A stretch of DNA of 64,000 nt. Source: Serinus canaria (lineage: Eukaryota; Chordata; Aves; Passeriformes; Fringillidae). Under the pieces are notes generated by a model. That model made no database searches, was not told where the DNA came from, and saw only the letters and a list, made by a program, of their open reading frames with translations. The stretch is from contig NC_066333.1 of NCBI RefSeq assembly GCF_022539315.1, positions 4,721,501 to 4,785,500 of the forward strand, in the 5' to 3' direction. Position numbers and translations under genes: made by a program. Shown here in pieces: positions 24,481-38,039 of this stretch; within the stretch, counting starts at the first letter, position 1, and each line of letters starts with the position of its first letter.

Positions 24481-24676
24481 CCGTGGAGAAAGCACTTGTG
24501 AATGTTGCAGGAAATGAGATCTTAAGTCAGTGCATGAAACAATCTAATCCATCACAGCCCCTAGAATGGCCTCTCATAACTCAGGGGCTGTCATACCCCT
24601 TTGTGTGCATGAAGGCAGTTGTGGAAGAAGTGACGAACTGCGCACATATTCTGCTAAATCCGTTCTGGCAGCTGAG
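24481..24676 (+). other. Exon-like open stretch (hypothesis)
   Basis: A possible acceptor (ttctattcag, ending 24480) is followed by 196 bases open in one frame. That frame starts at the third base and runs about 64 codons (beginning VEKALVNVAGNEILSQ, ending AHILLNPFWQLR). A possible donor, ctgag|gtaata, follows at 24677. The stretch contains several CpG dinucleotides in a CpG-poor neighbourhood, which may mean constraint. The polypyrimidine tract is short and the encoded peptide is not recognised. A frame this long has a several-percent chance of being open at random, so this could be a coincidence, a non-coding RNA exon or a conserved non-coding element. Confidence 0.18.
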
Positions 24677-27600
24677 GTAATATATTTTCAATGCCAAGTC
24701 ACATAATTTTACTTTAGCTCATTTGACTCCAGGCTACAAAGCTATTCCAGAAAACAAAGGGATGGTGTTTGAATAATGAATAATAATGAATTTAATTCTG
24801 TGGGCTTGTGCTGGGCTGAAGCCTCTAGGAGGTTAAATGCAGATAAAGTAATGGAAAGGAAAAGTTTTACCTTGCAAAATGGTGTTGTTTTACTTTAGTT
24901 GCCTTGACTTCAGTAGGCATTGATACATTTGGATAGATGCAGCTGGCATGTAATTTTAAAACTAATATGTTATTAAGTGTGATTTACAGATTTACACCGA
25001 CAAAATACCTTAGAATTACTCTCACTATCTTCTTCCTGCCCCCTGGGTGGGGTTGTTTGGGTTTTTTTTTCTTCTCCTGTCCTGTTATTTTCTCTTGCTT
25101 TTGATAGCTGTAGATCTTTACAGTGGTTGCAAGGAAATCTGAGTGTATCCTTGCAGCATGATGGATACACATGCACTCTCTTTTTGGTGTTATCAACCAT
25201 CCTCAGCTGATAATTCAGTGCTCTTCAGAAAATGAAGAAGGCAATATTCCCTTGGGCACAGAGGTGGTGCCTGCCTCTGCCTATACAACACTGAACATGC
25301 CCAGTCCTGACACTGTCTGACACTCTTGGAGTCACTTTAGCATCAAGGCCAGGTGGGCAGACAGGGAGAAGGGATTCTCCCACAGGGAAATCCTGGAAGG
25401 CAGCTTCAAGAAAGACTTTTGTATTTGTTAATTTGCCACAGACAGGATTAATTAAATACCACTGTGGCTTAAGAGACTGCTGAGATCTGGGTGCTCAATT
25501 GTACCTTATCCATTTGCAAATCCCCCTTTCCTTTAGTATTTTGAGGGAGCATGAATTAGCTTACAGACTGCTTAGGTTTGTTGTGAAGTGGCTCAAAGCT
25601 TTTCTTGGGCAGAGCAGGCGAGCAGGGCTGTGGAGAAGTTGCTCAGGTGTTTGTCTGGGAGGCCTCACCCCTTCTGGAGGGGAAGCTGGAGAAGATGTGC
25701 ACAAGGATGTTGTACCCTTGGGGTTTCTTAGCACCTCACACACTTGTGCTTGGTCAGAGATGCTGCTCCAGCTCAGGTGGGTGTTCCACTGCAGGTGGGA
25801 CGTGCAGGAGGAGCCTGCCCAGGGCTGCTCTGGGAAGGTGAGCTGGAAGGGAAGGCAGGAGCAGAGCAGTGGCTCACACTGAGGCAGGCACTGGGTGAGG
25901 CTGCAGGGAAGCCCTGCTGAGAATCCCTGGAGCTGGCAAGGGCCATGGTCAGGGGAAGAGGAAGACTCATTTCTTGCTGGTGCTGGTGTGGGCTAAACAG
26001 GTGTCTGCCAGTCCTGGGGGATGTGCTACTCCCATCTTTCCATCTATTTTGACAGCAGGTCTTTCCCAGCCTAAATGATTCTGTGCAATGGAAATTACTC
26101 TGATTCCAGAGGTGCAACGTCACTGTTAATTCACAGCAAAAAATCAGATAAACCAGGAGGGGGAAGTCACCTCTAGAAACAATTTGATAAGTAATAAAAA
26201 GGAAAAAATCCAGAGGTTTGATAGGCAAAGTGGGCTGTGGGGAACCATAACATAAACAGAGATTTCTGATCCTATTTAAGAAAATTTATTTAATAGCTAT
26301 GTGTGGGATGTGCATTCTTTATCTGCAGCCTAAATGTGGCAATACTTTGTTAATTTGTGAGAATGAGAAAGTGAAGCTGATTATAATCAGAAATGAAATA
26401 GTCATTCAGGCACTGTGTGCATGGGACTTCTAGTGAGCTCCATTGGAGGTCCAGGCACTGAATATTTGCAGGATTATGTGTCATCTCGTGGATCTGTTTT
26501 CACAGTCCAAGCCATCTGGCATAAAGGAGTAAACAAACAGCAGAAAAGATAATAAGTAAACTGGTTTTTTAACTGTTTTTTCCCCAGTCTAAATACCAGA
26601 AGAGCCAAGGAATTTTGATTCCTGAAACAGATTAATTTTAGATTACGTTTTATATTAAGTTAAATAATATGAGTATTATTAGGTCTATATGTATTAGATC
26701 TAAATGCATTTAGATTGCATTTTATATATAGTGGAAATATATTAAGTGAATTTAACATTTCCAGCTTGCAGGAAGGAGTCTCCTATTTTTGTTCAGAAGG
26801 TTGTGCACGTGTTTTCTCCCAGCCCCAGCTTAGTGAGGAAATGGGTGAGCTCAGCCCTTCCCAAGGTTACTGTCAGGCCTCTGAAGTGATGCACCTGAAT
26901 ACCTGGGGCTGGTCCAGGCAGCTCTGGGCACAGTTCTTGGTGTCACTTGGAGGAGTTATAATCATCTTACTGAGGAATATCCCTTGGTCACCACTGCCTC
27001 ACTGGTCTGCAGCATTTCACCAATGTTGTTTCATAACACTGAACACAGAATTTCACTACAGGGAGGGAAATCCCATTGACCCAAACTTGTTTCTTTCCTG
27101 GTTTTGCTGAGGAGAGTCTGGCAGAAGGGTTACAGCACCCACTTGCTTGAATTCCTGGTGCTGGTTCAGAGAAATAGTAACTCAGAGTAGCTAGAAAGGT
27201 TCTGCATTTCATCAAAAAGTCTTGGAAAAATGTCTTTTATGGTTGATGAACAGTGCATTTGATTTCATAGAATCAGAGCTGTTTTAGGGTAATCCAAATG
27301 TGTGTAGCCAAGGTCCACTGTTAGAGCTCCTACCATTTAATTGGGTACTGCATCGTTTAATGACTTTCCTTCTGCTGTAATCTCATTTTGCAAGAGATCT
27401 CACTCAAAAAAGAAAGGGAGTTTCTAGTTTTCCTGTCCATAGAGGAAACCTAGAACATGTCACCATTCAGGCTTCCCAATAGAAGAAATTAACTTAATGA
27501 ACCTGATTTCCCCTATTTTGAGGTGGGGAAAGGAGCTCCATCATGCCCATGAAAATACACCAGACAAGGATTACTCCTTGCTGTGGCACCCTTGGAAAGC

Positions 27601-29819
27601 TCTACTACCAAGGGTTGTGTGAGATTATCACTTCAGAATTACTGCAACCCCAGCTGGTGAGTTTGGGCTGTGAGGGACCAAGGGGGGTAAGCTCAGGGTG
27701 ACACTCAGGGTGTGATATTCAAATGCCAGCTGCAGTCAAAGGGGACACTGCTGCCATCCCTATCCCCACCTGCCCATCCTTGCCCCATTTTTGGTGTGCA
27801 TTGGCATCTCAGAGAGAAGCCAGGCCAAGGAGTTAAACTGGCTGAGGAATCCTGCAGGGAACAGACCAATTCCCTACCAGTTTAGCCCTTTGGATCCAAA
27901 AGAGGAAACTTAGCTACCTTAAGGTATACAAAACTAATTAAAATGAACATTTTGTCTTTTTGAAGTTTGTAGCTAAGGTACAGTGAGAGGAACTGACAGT
28001 CCTTTCTCTCTGGTCAGTAAGATTTTCAACAAATTTTCTCAAATTTCAGACACTGTGTGAAGTATCCTCCCACCCTAGATGTTTTTCAGACTTAAAGCCT
28101 CCTATAAAACAGGAAAAAGGCAAAGTCTTTTGAAGGTTCTTGGTGGTAACTTTGTCCTTTCTCAAGGTGTGTAATAGCTTTTAATATTTGAAAGTAATCA
28201 GAAATGTTAAAGTGCAAGAATGAGCTCAGGGGGCAGGACTTTTCTTGATACTCTTGGATTCTTGGGTGCCTTTTAGTTCCTTGTGTAAGCTGGTGTTTAT
28301 GCTGTTTGATCTCATTTCCCAAAAGTATTTCCCAAGCTGTGCTCAGACAGAGGCTATGGGAAGGAACCTTCAGTGAAATGGAATCCCTCATTCAAGATGA
28401 AACAGGACTTTTTTTTTGTAAGCTGTTTCCTGGCAAGCTTTTCCTGTGACATTTGCTGGGAGGGTAACCCATTAATTTGAATCCAAGCACCAGCAGGAGC
28501 TAATCTGGATGACACTAGATCATGCTTGGCATTTGTTTCCACACTGGTTAGGTGCCATGTGAAATATTTCCAGTGTTGACCCATGTTTCCAGCTTTGGAA
28601 GCTGTGCTGGAAAGTGCAGTTATGCTAGAAGAGTTGTCTGATGATTTTGTTTTATTTTTATGAAAAGTCCAGTGGAAATGTTAACCAGTTCACAGAAAAC
28701 TCAGGTGCAAGCACAGTTCCACACCTGTGTCAGTACCAGAATGAGGAGCTGGCACACAGCTGCTGTCACTTTTCTTCTATTTATTGAGGAAATGCTTAAC
28801 TTCCCAACTGAAGATGAGGATTTCACTCAGCTGTGTCTACATACACAGCTTAACCTGCTCTTGAACCTCACAGAATTCCTTACCACAGCCTGTATCTGCT
28901 TGCAAAGGGCTCCCAGAACGAGCTGCTTGAGTTGCAAACCTCAGGGAATATTGCAGAGCCATGCCTGGAAACAGTGGGTCATGCTCAGAGCTGGCACTTC
29001 ATCTACTGCTGGGTAGACTTAAGAAGTAGCCAAGATTTAAATAATGAGCAGGAAAATAGTTTTAATCACTCTGTTCACGTCAGCAAAGCTGCTGGTGCTC
29101 TTCCCATGGGCACTGATTGAGCTGAAGTGCTCTTCCCAGCACAGAGTCAGGGTATGTGATGAGAGAAAGCTTTGCAATCCCATGGTTGTGGTTATTACAT
29201 GGTACCAGTTTCATGCTTATTCAGGTACAGGCCAGGCTGCTTTGGTTTTAAGGGCAGGATGTTAAGTGTTTTAGTGTGTTCTAATTTTTTTTCAAATAAA
29301 TAAACAATTGTCAGCAATTTTCTGGGGTGGTAAAGGAAGGGTGAAAGAGTAAATGGCTAAAGCAAAAAAAAAAAAGGCAAGAAATTTGAAATCTTTTATG
29401 GACAGTTTAATATGTCTTGAGATGGAAAAAGTGACCATGAGGGTGTGATCTCTTGGGGAAGATTATCTATTTCTTCTGTCCATTTTGCAGTCCTCAACAG
29501 AGGGGGCTTCTGCTTCCTGCTGTATTTTAGGTAAAGCATAAATGGAAAAATAAAGTATGGGAAGGAAAAATAAGGTAAGAGAATTGCATCAGGTTATGGC
29601 TGGAGGTGGTGAATGCCCATGGAGAGAAAAGGATTGGGAGGAGCCCTGACCAGGGACAGAGCAGAGAGGAGAGGCAGGATGGAAATTTCCATCTTGGTGG
29701 CTGATATTTGTGGCTGACAAGTGATACTGGCTCAAGGATTTGTGGAACTGATTAATCTGGGCTCATAGAAGCAGAAACAAAATTTTCTGTCATGCAATCC
29801 TTTCAGGGCATCCTCTATT
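24677..29819. other. Non-coding stretch, no gene recognised
   Basis: No gene was recognised. A GC-rich patch at about 25590-25960 has overlapping frames on both strands (up to 151 codons), which look like chance. An 18-bp perfect palindrome, atctaaatgcatttagat, lies at 26698-26715 in very AT-rich sequence. Two short CR1-like 3' words, near 26068 and 27270, were too weak to call. Confidence 0.55.
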
Positions 29820-29842
29820 AAAAAAAAAAAAAAAAAAAAAAA
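29820..29842 (+). repeat. 23-base A-run
   Basis: Twenty-three consecutive A residues are followed by gaaataaattcagg. It could be the tail of a retroposed copy inserted in plus orientation, but no recognisable source or target-site duplication is seen next to it. Simple slippage growth is equally likely. Confidence 0.95.
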
Positions 29843-32800
29843 GAAATAAATTCAGGAGCAGTTTCCAGTCCCTGAATTTTTATCTTTGTAATTTTCCCAC
29901 TTAGGGTGAAGTCTAATATTCTGGTGCTTGAGGTGCTGTGAAGGAACAATATTTGGGATTCCAAGTTGATCTTGTATCATGGCATTATTTTCAGTGCAGA
30001 ATCTTAGGATTACCCCACTGCCAGTTTTGGGATATGGGAATTTAACCCCCTCAGTTCTGGATGATCAGCCCAAAGTATGGCCAAGATTTTGAGTGAGCAG
30101 GTGAAAGTGCCAGTTAGTTTTGAAAGATCCCTGGAGTCTGAATTGAAAGGAACCTGCTTTTTCTCAAATAAAGGGAGATAGGCAAACTGCTTTCCCTTGA
30201 ATTGCTCCAATTTTGAATTCATCCTCAGTTACAATCAATGGATTCCCATTAATCCAGCAGCTGGATTAATTGTAAACCCAAACTATTTTTTTTTTTAACC
30301 AGATTTGGTTGTTTCAGGCCTTGCTTTTTGAGATGAGTGTGACTTTTTCAGTTTACTTGAGTAGAAGCTGGGTCAGCCCCATATTAGATGCCTGCCACAC
30401 TGGAGCCTAAGTGATCTGTAATTCCAATGAGACCTTAGGTTTGATGAAGAAATCTTTAATAAGATTGCTTTTGTGTTTAAACAGCCCATTTGTAAAGGCT
30501 TCTTTCCCCACAATAGTAATTGGATTCTTCAGTATTCAGTCATTTCATTGCAAGATGTTTCACTCTAAGAAAATAATTTCCAACCCGTGTTTCTTTTCTT
30601 CTTTTGACTTAAAAGAGCCTCTTGTCTTCTTTGTGGTCAGTGCAGCCCATTTGTATCTGTCTGCTATGAGCTGAAATCTGTACATTCTTATCTCCCTTGC
30701 TTTGTTTTTCTGTACCAAATTGTAAGCAAGCCCTGAAGTTTGTTCAGATTTGGGATCAAACACTGAATTTTTATTTCTCTTCTCACAAAATCCTAGGGGG
30801 GAAATCATCAATATGCTAATGCTGTTGCATCAAGCTTTCAAATCTATGCAGACATCAGTAGGCAGTTGTTCTGTGCTTTTTAGCATTTTGGGCCAAGTTT
30901 CTGATTTCAAACAGATTGGTGTAAAAGCAGAGGAACTTCATAGGAACTTCGCTGGGTTTACACCACTGGCTCAGACTAGGTCAAGTTTTTATATTAATAC
31001 AGAAACCAGATTTTTGATTTTCATTGACTATTTATATAATAATTAGAATTTTATTAACAATAGGACATCTGCACCTTCATAGCTGCTCCCTCAGGAAATT
31101 AAGCCATAATTTTGTGCCATTGTGTGCTGCCCAGTATGTATAGCTGCTCTTATTTGGTAAATGTATATCAAATCACATTTGCTACTTCGCCAATTTAATA
31201 CAGAATAAAATCCTTTCAAGTCAGAGTAATGTCCTCTGCTTTGTATTTGAAAAAACAAATTAATCCCATGATAGGCTGTGATTTGCAATAAAGTTGATCA
31301 ATGGGATCTACCTCCACAAATTGCAGAACATACCGTTCACATTGTTTTGAGTGATACTGTTGTTTTACCTTGAAGTACATTGCTGTTGCTCCCTGTGTTC
31401 AGTATAGCATCTTAAGACTTTTTAATAGAAAGAAACTAAATGAAAATTGATTGATAAAAGCTCCATCAAGGTGTTTATTGTTTTTTGCCCAGGGGTAAAG
31501 CAGAAACTTTTGGAAGCCATGTCATTTGTATTAGATTCTGTTTTTCAAAGTGCATGGGCAATGGAGATGTGAACATAAAGGTAGGAAATTGCTTTTAATC
31601 ATTAATAACTTGCACAGGGACCTTGTAGTACAAGGTGGAATGTCCACCTTCGTGCTGGGTAATGAGGATTTGTTGCAAAAATTGGTGTGCAGAGGTGTAG
31701 TGGAGGATTGTGTATGCAGTTGTAGTACTGACACTGGCATCCACAGCAGCTTGAAGCATATGCAAATGAAAGAGAAAATACCTGATTAACAAGGGAGCTG
31801 TGTTATTGTCAGGTACTTTAGCAGAAGTGCATCAGCACACACAGGAGGTGCTTCAGCAGCCGCTGCCTTTAGGGCCTTTAAAGTTCTTAACCCTTTGGAG
31901 CAGGGCCTGAAACAGCTCATCCTTCCCTGGTTCATGGAGTATTCTGGTTTGAGAGGGGCAGGAGAATATCCATTTTCACCAGTAAGAGAATTTTAGTGAG
32001 GTTAGGAGCTGTACACTGTTCTATTAGGTAGGGAATTTATACCCAAAGTAAGAACATGGAATAAGTAACAGGAAAAGTGATGCGAATGGACAAAGTCTTC
32101 AGAGAATTGTGGGAGGACATTTGTTCTTGGCTGTAGTGAAGAGACACAGGCTTGCAAACACCACTCCAGGCAGGAGTTTGCTGCATGACTGCCTTTAACC
32201 CCAGACAGGCTGAGCAACCAGCTCAGCTCTCTGTGACTGAGCAGGCTTGGGCTGAACTTGGGGGCTTGGGGTTAATCTTTTTGCCATACAGAGGTAATTT
32301 TTTCCCCAAAGTATTCCAAACTGAAATGTCCTCAGTTCTAAAGATACCTGAATGTGTATGATCAAAGTGACTTCCTGCTCCCCATCAGTCATAGATGGAT
32401 AAAAGCCCAGTGACTTGCTTCTTTGGCTGCCCAAGATATTTGTGCACTCTCAGGTCTCCATGGGCCTTTTAGGATCATTGAACCATCCTCAGGATCATTG
32501 AGTGATTTGATCTGTGCCCACTCATGACATGTTAAAGGTAATTATTTGGGAAGGTGCAAGGGGGTCTGGCCCCTCTGTAAGCAGATTTGAAGGCAGTGGG
32601 ATGCCTGCGTGGTGCCATCCCTGTCCCAAGAACTGGGGCCTTAGTGGAGAGCTGACCCTTGGTAGGGATAACCTGGTTTATCATGGCATCCACTCCCTGA
32701 CTTGGAAAAGCTCCAATCTAACCAGAAAATCAAACCCAGTTTGGAATAGGTTTGGGAAAAAGGCAGCTGATGTGACTCCCTCGAGGCCTTGCAGCAGCAT

Positions 32801-35800
32801 TGGTGGCAGAACCAGAACTGAGTGCTGGAGCCTGGTGCAGAGGAGATTGCAATGGGTTCATCTGCTCTGTTCCTTACTCAAAAGAGTGTGGTTGAATTTC
32901 TCTGCTGGTTCTGCTCTATTTTTTTAGAGATTGAGAGTGAAGAATTCTGTACATGAGTTCCTGCTGGTTGGGGGTTGTTTGGTTCTGTTTGTGCTCTAGA
33001 GACACATTAGAAATGGCATTGACACCAAGACTGGTTCTTATTGGGAAGGTAGCTGTGAAAACCAAGTTGAAAGTGTCTCTGGTTTGCCTTTTACCTAAGA
33101 TGAATTTCAGTTTCACTTCTTAGGCTGAAGGAAAAAAAAAACAAACACTTTGTTGAATTTTGCTAGAGAAAAATGAAAAAAAAAATTGTGTGAAACAGCA
33201 TTCTACTTTTTGTTTGAAAATGCTGTAATTCATCAGCTAAATAATTTATATAAAGAACACCAAGCTTTGGTTTTAGAAAAGATACTTGTAGTCAGAACAC
33301 AGTTGAATGAAACTCAGTCATCTAAAAGTGAAAACATGAATTTGTTTCCACACACTATATAAATCCATGTAAACTAATAAGATTTATTTCTTTTATGTTT
33401 GGAGAAGGAAGGAACTGTTTAATTGGAGAAAGTTCAAACCCTGTGGTGATAAAACCCACGTTGCTGCAAACATGAGTAGTGTGTGTGTCTGTAATGTTGT
33501 GTTCTTTTCCCTGTAGGTAGCTTCTGTAGTCCTTACTCAATGTACATGTGTTCTTTAAAAAGAATAAAAGAGAATTAACAAACTTTCCTAGCTGTGTTGT
33601 ACAGCATATCCTGTATGATGGGATTTCACTTACTGGATATTTTCAGGTGTGGTTGCTCAGTGCTTAGAAACAATTGCAGTGGCTGTGCACAAATTAAACA
33701 GAAATGCACAATTAAGACCTAACTCTTTCAAGGTCAGGCCTTACAAATCCACTGCACATCAGCTGTGCTAAGAATTGGCAAAGGGACTTGTATGAAACAT
33801 GTGACAAACATATGGAAAATACATTCCTTTGTTTTGTACATTTAAAAAATGGATTATACTCAACGTGCTGCTACTGCCTTTGAGGGCTATAAGATAAAAA
33901 GTTGCAAGGTTCATTGACTTCAAGATGTGAATCCTGGGTACGGCCCAGATGGAAGCCTGACACAAAAAACTGCTCTTGGCTTTGAACATTATTAGCCCCA
34001 AAGAACTGAAATTCCTTTTAGGTTTCTCCCCACCCACTTTAAAACAATATGTGTGCAAAGAGTTTCCACTTGGTTTTGTTCCTGGGCTGACCTGCAGTGT
34101 AAGCACTGAGCAAAATGGGGTTTAGGAGAAGATTGACTTACAAGTTATCTTGGTGGCATGGACCCTGAAGGGTTTGGGGAGAGGTAAAAGCCCATCTCAA
34201 ACTGCTCCAGGGCAGCTGTTCTGATGCTGTAGAGAAGATGGTTTAAGGAGGTTTGTGTCCCCCATGGGCCTCACTCTCACTGACATCTTGGTAATTCTCT
34301 TTCCTCCCCCTGGCTGAGCTGACAGTCATTCGTGGATCTGATCCTTGAGTTAGATCTTTGAGGTGATCATGTCTAATGTCTGCATTCCACCTACCTGTTT
34401 TCATTTTATGAGGTTTATTGATATGTGGCATCATTTCATAGTGACTCCTCAGAAATACTTGCAGTACCAAGTGTGGATTAGAAGGTAGGTAAGTGTGGGC
34501 AGTGGTGGTGCTGGTACCAGAATCAACCCCCAGATTACACCTGCCGTATTTTGTGACATTTTTGGACTCATAAATCAGCTGCTCACCAGGCTGGTGTTAG
34601 ATCAGTGTGTGTATTCCTGTGTGATGATGAGTATCTCCAGGAGCAGGGTGTGAGAGGGGCATGGCAGGGACAAACTGACCTCTGGCATGCCCAGGAAGTG
34701 TCATTGTCACAGGAAACAGGGCACACCTGGCATTGCAACCCAGGGGACACAGCAGCTTTTTGCTGGCACCCACAGGAACAGCCCCCCTCCATCCCCTCTC
34801 CTGGCCTTCCTTTGGGAAGCTCCCACTTCCTCTGCTGGAATCCTGAGTGGAGGCAATTCAGGCAGGAAAATACTTTATTAAGCTTATTTTTATATTGGTT
34901 TTGCTCCCTGAAGTGCTGATTGAAGGGGTTCTGCAGTTCATTCAGGTCACCTCCCAACTTAGAGGGAAGTGGGACCTCCCTTTTTGGGGTCTGGGCTCAG
35001 CCACACATGGGTAGGATTAGCTCAAGCTGTTCAATTGTTCTTAGCTGATCTGGTGGTGAGCACAGAAGGTAAAGGCATGCCTTAAATTTGAATTTTTCTT
35101 TTCTCCTCACAGACTCGAGCCAAATAGGGAATGGAGAAATTGGCTCGAAAGCCTTTGTTTTTTCCTGCTCATTTTCTGTTATTTGTTGTTTCTCTTTTCA
35201 AGTAGACTTCCAGGCTGAATGCAATTTTCCTGTGGGAGTAGATGCCGAGTTCTGTCTGTGTTTTCATCTCCATAGTTGACAATAATAAAAATTCCAAGCA
35301 ACTTCCCCCCACATTCCCTGCTTTGCTGTTGTCATGTTTTCTGCTGGTTGACAAAGTCACCTCTGTGGCCTTAATATCTGAGTGCATTTGTTTTGCAAAG
35401 TGCTGGGAGCTGCATGGCTTGTTGATGTTTTCAAAAGCTGTTGATACACTGCATGTTGCACAGTTAAGAATTTAGGAATTTTCCACTCCCACTCCCCAAC
35501 TGTTTTTTGGATTAGTGTTTGTGTTTCTCTAAAGCACCCTGCAAACACCTCCTGTCAGGAGGGGATGGGAAAGAGGCTGAGGATATCAGTATGGCAGCCT
35601 GTCTTTCCTTGAAATATTACTTGTCCACTGGGAACCTAAAGGAAAATCATCCCAGGAAATCCTTACCTGTGCACAACCCTTTCAATGGAAGGGAAACCCC
35701 AACCCTTTTAGTAAGTTTTATTTTTGTGGAGTTGAATCCTTCTCTTTTCCCACTCCCACCTTGCCTGTTTTCTCCTTCCACCTCTAGGCATTTCAAAGTA

Positions 35801-37565
35801 GGACTAGCCTGATCACTAATTTGTTTTATCTGATTGAAGATGGAAAAAAAAATACCCAGGAGGAAAAAAGAGTCACTTCAGAGATGCTTTTTGGGGAATA
35901 ACTGAGAAAACAGGAACAGACTTCCCTTAGCCTGCAACTGATGTGTGGCTGGAAGAGGAGCAAAGTCTCCTCTGCCAAAGGAAGGAAGAAAAAACAGATT
36001 TGGTTTGACAGGTTATTCTGGGTGGTGTTGCTTGGACACTGCAGTAGCAAATCACCTGTGAATAAGGAGGGAAAGGAAGACAAATCTCTTTATTTTAGAA
36101 CACAGTCATGTTTTTAATGTGGGCTTTGTTTATCCAACTGCTTTTTCATGGGTATTGGTCTCCTTACACCACAGTGTTATGGGTAACTTACTCATCTTGG
36201 TTATCTGCTCCTACACAGTGGTGTAAGATGCTTTTGATGCTGGAAGAGGAAAGGTAAGGTGTTTGTTGCATCTTGAGGAATCCTCAGGAGCCAAAAAAAA
36301 TAGCTCCCTCTAAACATTAACTTCTGTGCTCCCAAGTCCTGATTTTAAAAGATTGCATCTTGCAGAACTGCCAGACCATCAACCTTGCCAAGCTTGAGCT
36401 TCTACACATTTCCAAAATAGCAGGAAAATAAAATTGGCTAAATTAACCAGTGAACCACCTTCTCCTTATTATTACCAAGTAATAGCAGTAAACATTAAAA
36501 CCACTCACTTTTTAGTCAAATATTGTGTGCCTAAAAGGTGCTTTAGACCACAAAATACAGTCTGATAAACGGAGTTCCAGGCAGGATGCATATAATGTAG
36601 TAGTTTAGAAATTCACTGGCCTTCATTTCAACCCTGTGCTGTACAAATCAAATTGCAAATGAAGTCTGCTTCTGTTGGATGGTGCCAACCATCTGATAAG
36701 GAGATCTTGGCTGACTACTCCTCATGTGTCTTAAGGGGATATAAGAAATGAATATTTTTAATTTTTATTACTCTTTGAAAATGCCATCTTTTTATGCCTT
36801 ATAAAAACTGCTTGATCAATTTTCATCTTAAATCAATTATCACATGGCCTTTTCTCTTTTCTGCAGAATGCTTTTTTCTCTCAGAGTTTATCTTAATAAT
36901 CACAAAAAATCCAATGACCCATAACAGGATTCACATTGTTCCTGATAATGTTTTACTCTGTGTACATTTGGAGATGTCTGGTTCTGAATGGGGCTGTGAT
37001 TGAGAGTCATTTAGGATGGTTGTGGCATGGAGAATACGAGCAGAAAGCTGGTGGAATATCTTCATTTCCAACCAGGTCAGCATTTTTCCCTTACCTCCAG
37101 ACCCTAAGCTGCAGTTTCATTTTAAGGTTCCCTTGGTGGCTGTTCTGCTCGGGCTTCTGCAGTAAAAAGCAAATAAATACATGGAATTTTGTTATTTTAA
37201 ACATGGCCTGGCAGTGCAGCAGTGCAGGGGCGAGGGGATGCTGGGCAGGGGAAGGTGGGTTTTTACAATGCTGACTGCACCCCTGGGAAATGGAGTGTGA
37301 AACTGAGACATTCGTGCCTCCAAATGCTCCTGCTCTTCATACTTTGGCCTCAAGAATCTTGTGTGAGTTGGAAGTCAACCCCATTCATGCTGCACTGATT
37401 TCTGTGCAGTGTTAATGAGTGTGAATTAGCACAATGGTGAAAGATATGTAGTTTGTATCATGCATTTGTTAAATTTCTGCTTGGCTTGTAAAAGGAAGAG
37501 AGATTATTTAGTAAAAATGGTTTATTAAAAATTATTATTTTAGAACCAAATATTTCACTTCCATA
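29843..37565. other. Non-coding stretch, no gene recognised
   Basis: No exon, RNA gene or named repeat was recognised in these 7.7 kb. An 11-bp direct repeat, aggatcattga, occurs at 32471 and 32491 (period 20). A-runs are seen near 33130 and 33175. A G-run cluster at 37227-37259 fits a G-quadruplex pattern. A GC-richer patch at about 34620-34830 holds chance frames. The rest is AT-rich. Confidence 0.55.
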
Positions 37566-37639
37566 AATGGATAATTACACTGATTATTAAATGTATATAT
37601 CAATTCTATTAATGGATAGTTACACTAATTATTAAATGT
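37566..37639. repeat. Two-copy tandem duplication, period 45
   Basis: The 29-bp unit at 37566-37594 recurs at 37611-37639 with 27 of 29 positions identical. It includes aatggata, ttacact and attattaaatgt. The second copy contains the homeodomain word taattatta. The 16 bases between the copies are AT-rich. The unit is too short and the array too small for a named satellite. Confidence 0.9.
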
Positions 37640-38039
37640 TTGCTTAGTGTCAAAGTTTTCTCAAAGTGTGTGCCTGCCATATGCTAATGGCAGGCTGGTT
37701 AATATTATTTATTCCAGCCTACATGTTCTCCAGCAATGTGAATTCATAGAAGGAATTTTGTGTGCATGAAAAGTGATGTGCATTCAGAGCAAGTAATTTT
37801 TCAGTTTCCCATCATGTGCTGGAGCCTGGTTTTGAGAACTGTGTTTGCTTATTGCCACTGCAACCCCAAATTACTGAGTTCCTTACAACTCCCGAATCCT
37901 GGGTTACACAAAGGGTTGTGGATGAAAGCTTCAGTCAATGAGATCTGGGTCCTTTAGGTGTTTTACACTGCATTTTCTAACACAAGGAATAAGGGGAAGT
38001 AGCAAGCCAAGTTCTGAACAGCAGAACTGTGGGACAGGA
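37640..38039. other. Non-coding spacer
   Basis: No gene or repeat was recognised. The palindromic-looking 'tgccatatgctaatggca' occurs near 37675-37692. Confidence 0.5.

Noticed and set aside
26040..26080. Possible CR1 plus-strand terminus (cagcctaaatgattctgtg)
   Set aside because: The word fits the CR1 tail, but the upstream sequence does not align to the CR1 body, so chance cannot be excluded.
25773..26228. 151-codon minus-strand open frame, serine- and proline-rich at its end
   Set aside because: The bias follows from the GC-rich DNA. No family resemblance, and the other strand is also open.
27264..27300. Possible CR1 minus-strand terminus (ttcatagaatcagagctg)
   Set aside because: Only about 20 bases resemble the CR1 end, and the following sequence does not continue in the CR1 pattern.
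29780..29842. A-run as the tail of a processed pseudogene
   Set aside because: No recognisable gene sequence or target-site duplication was seen beside it.
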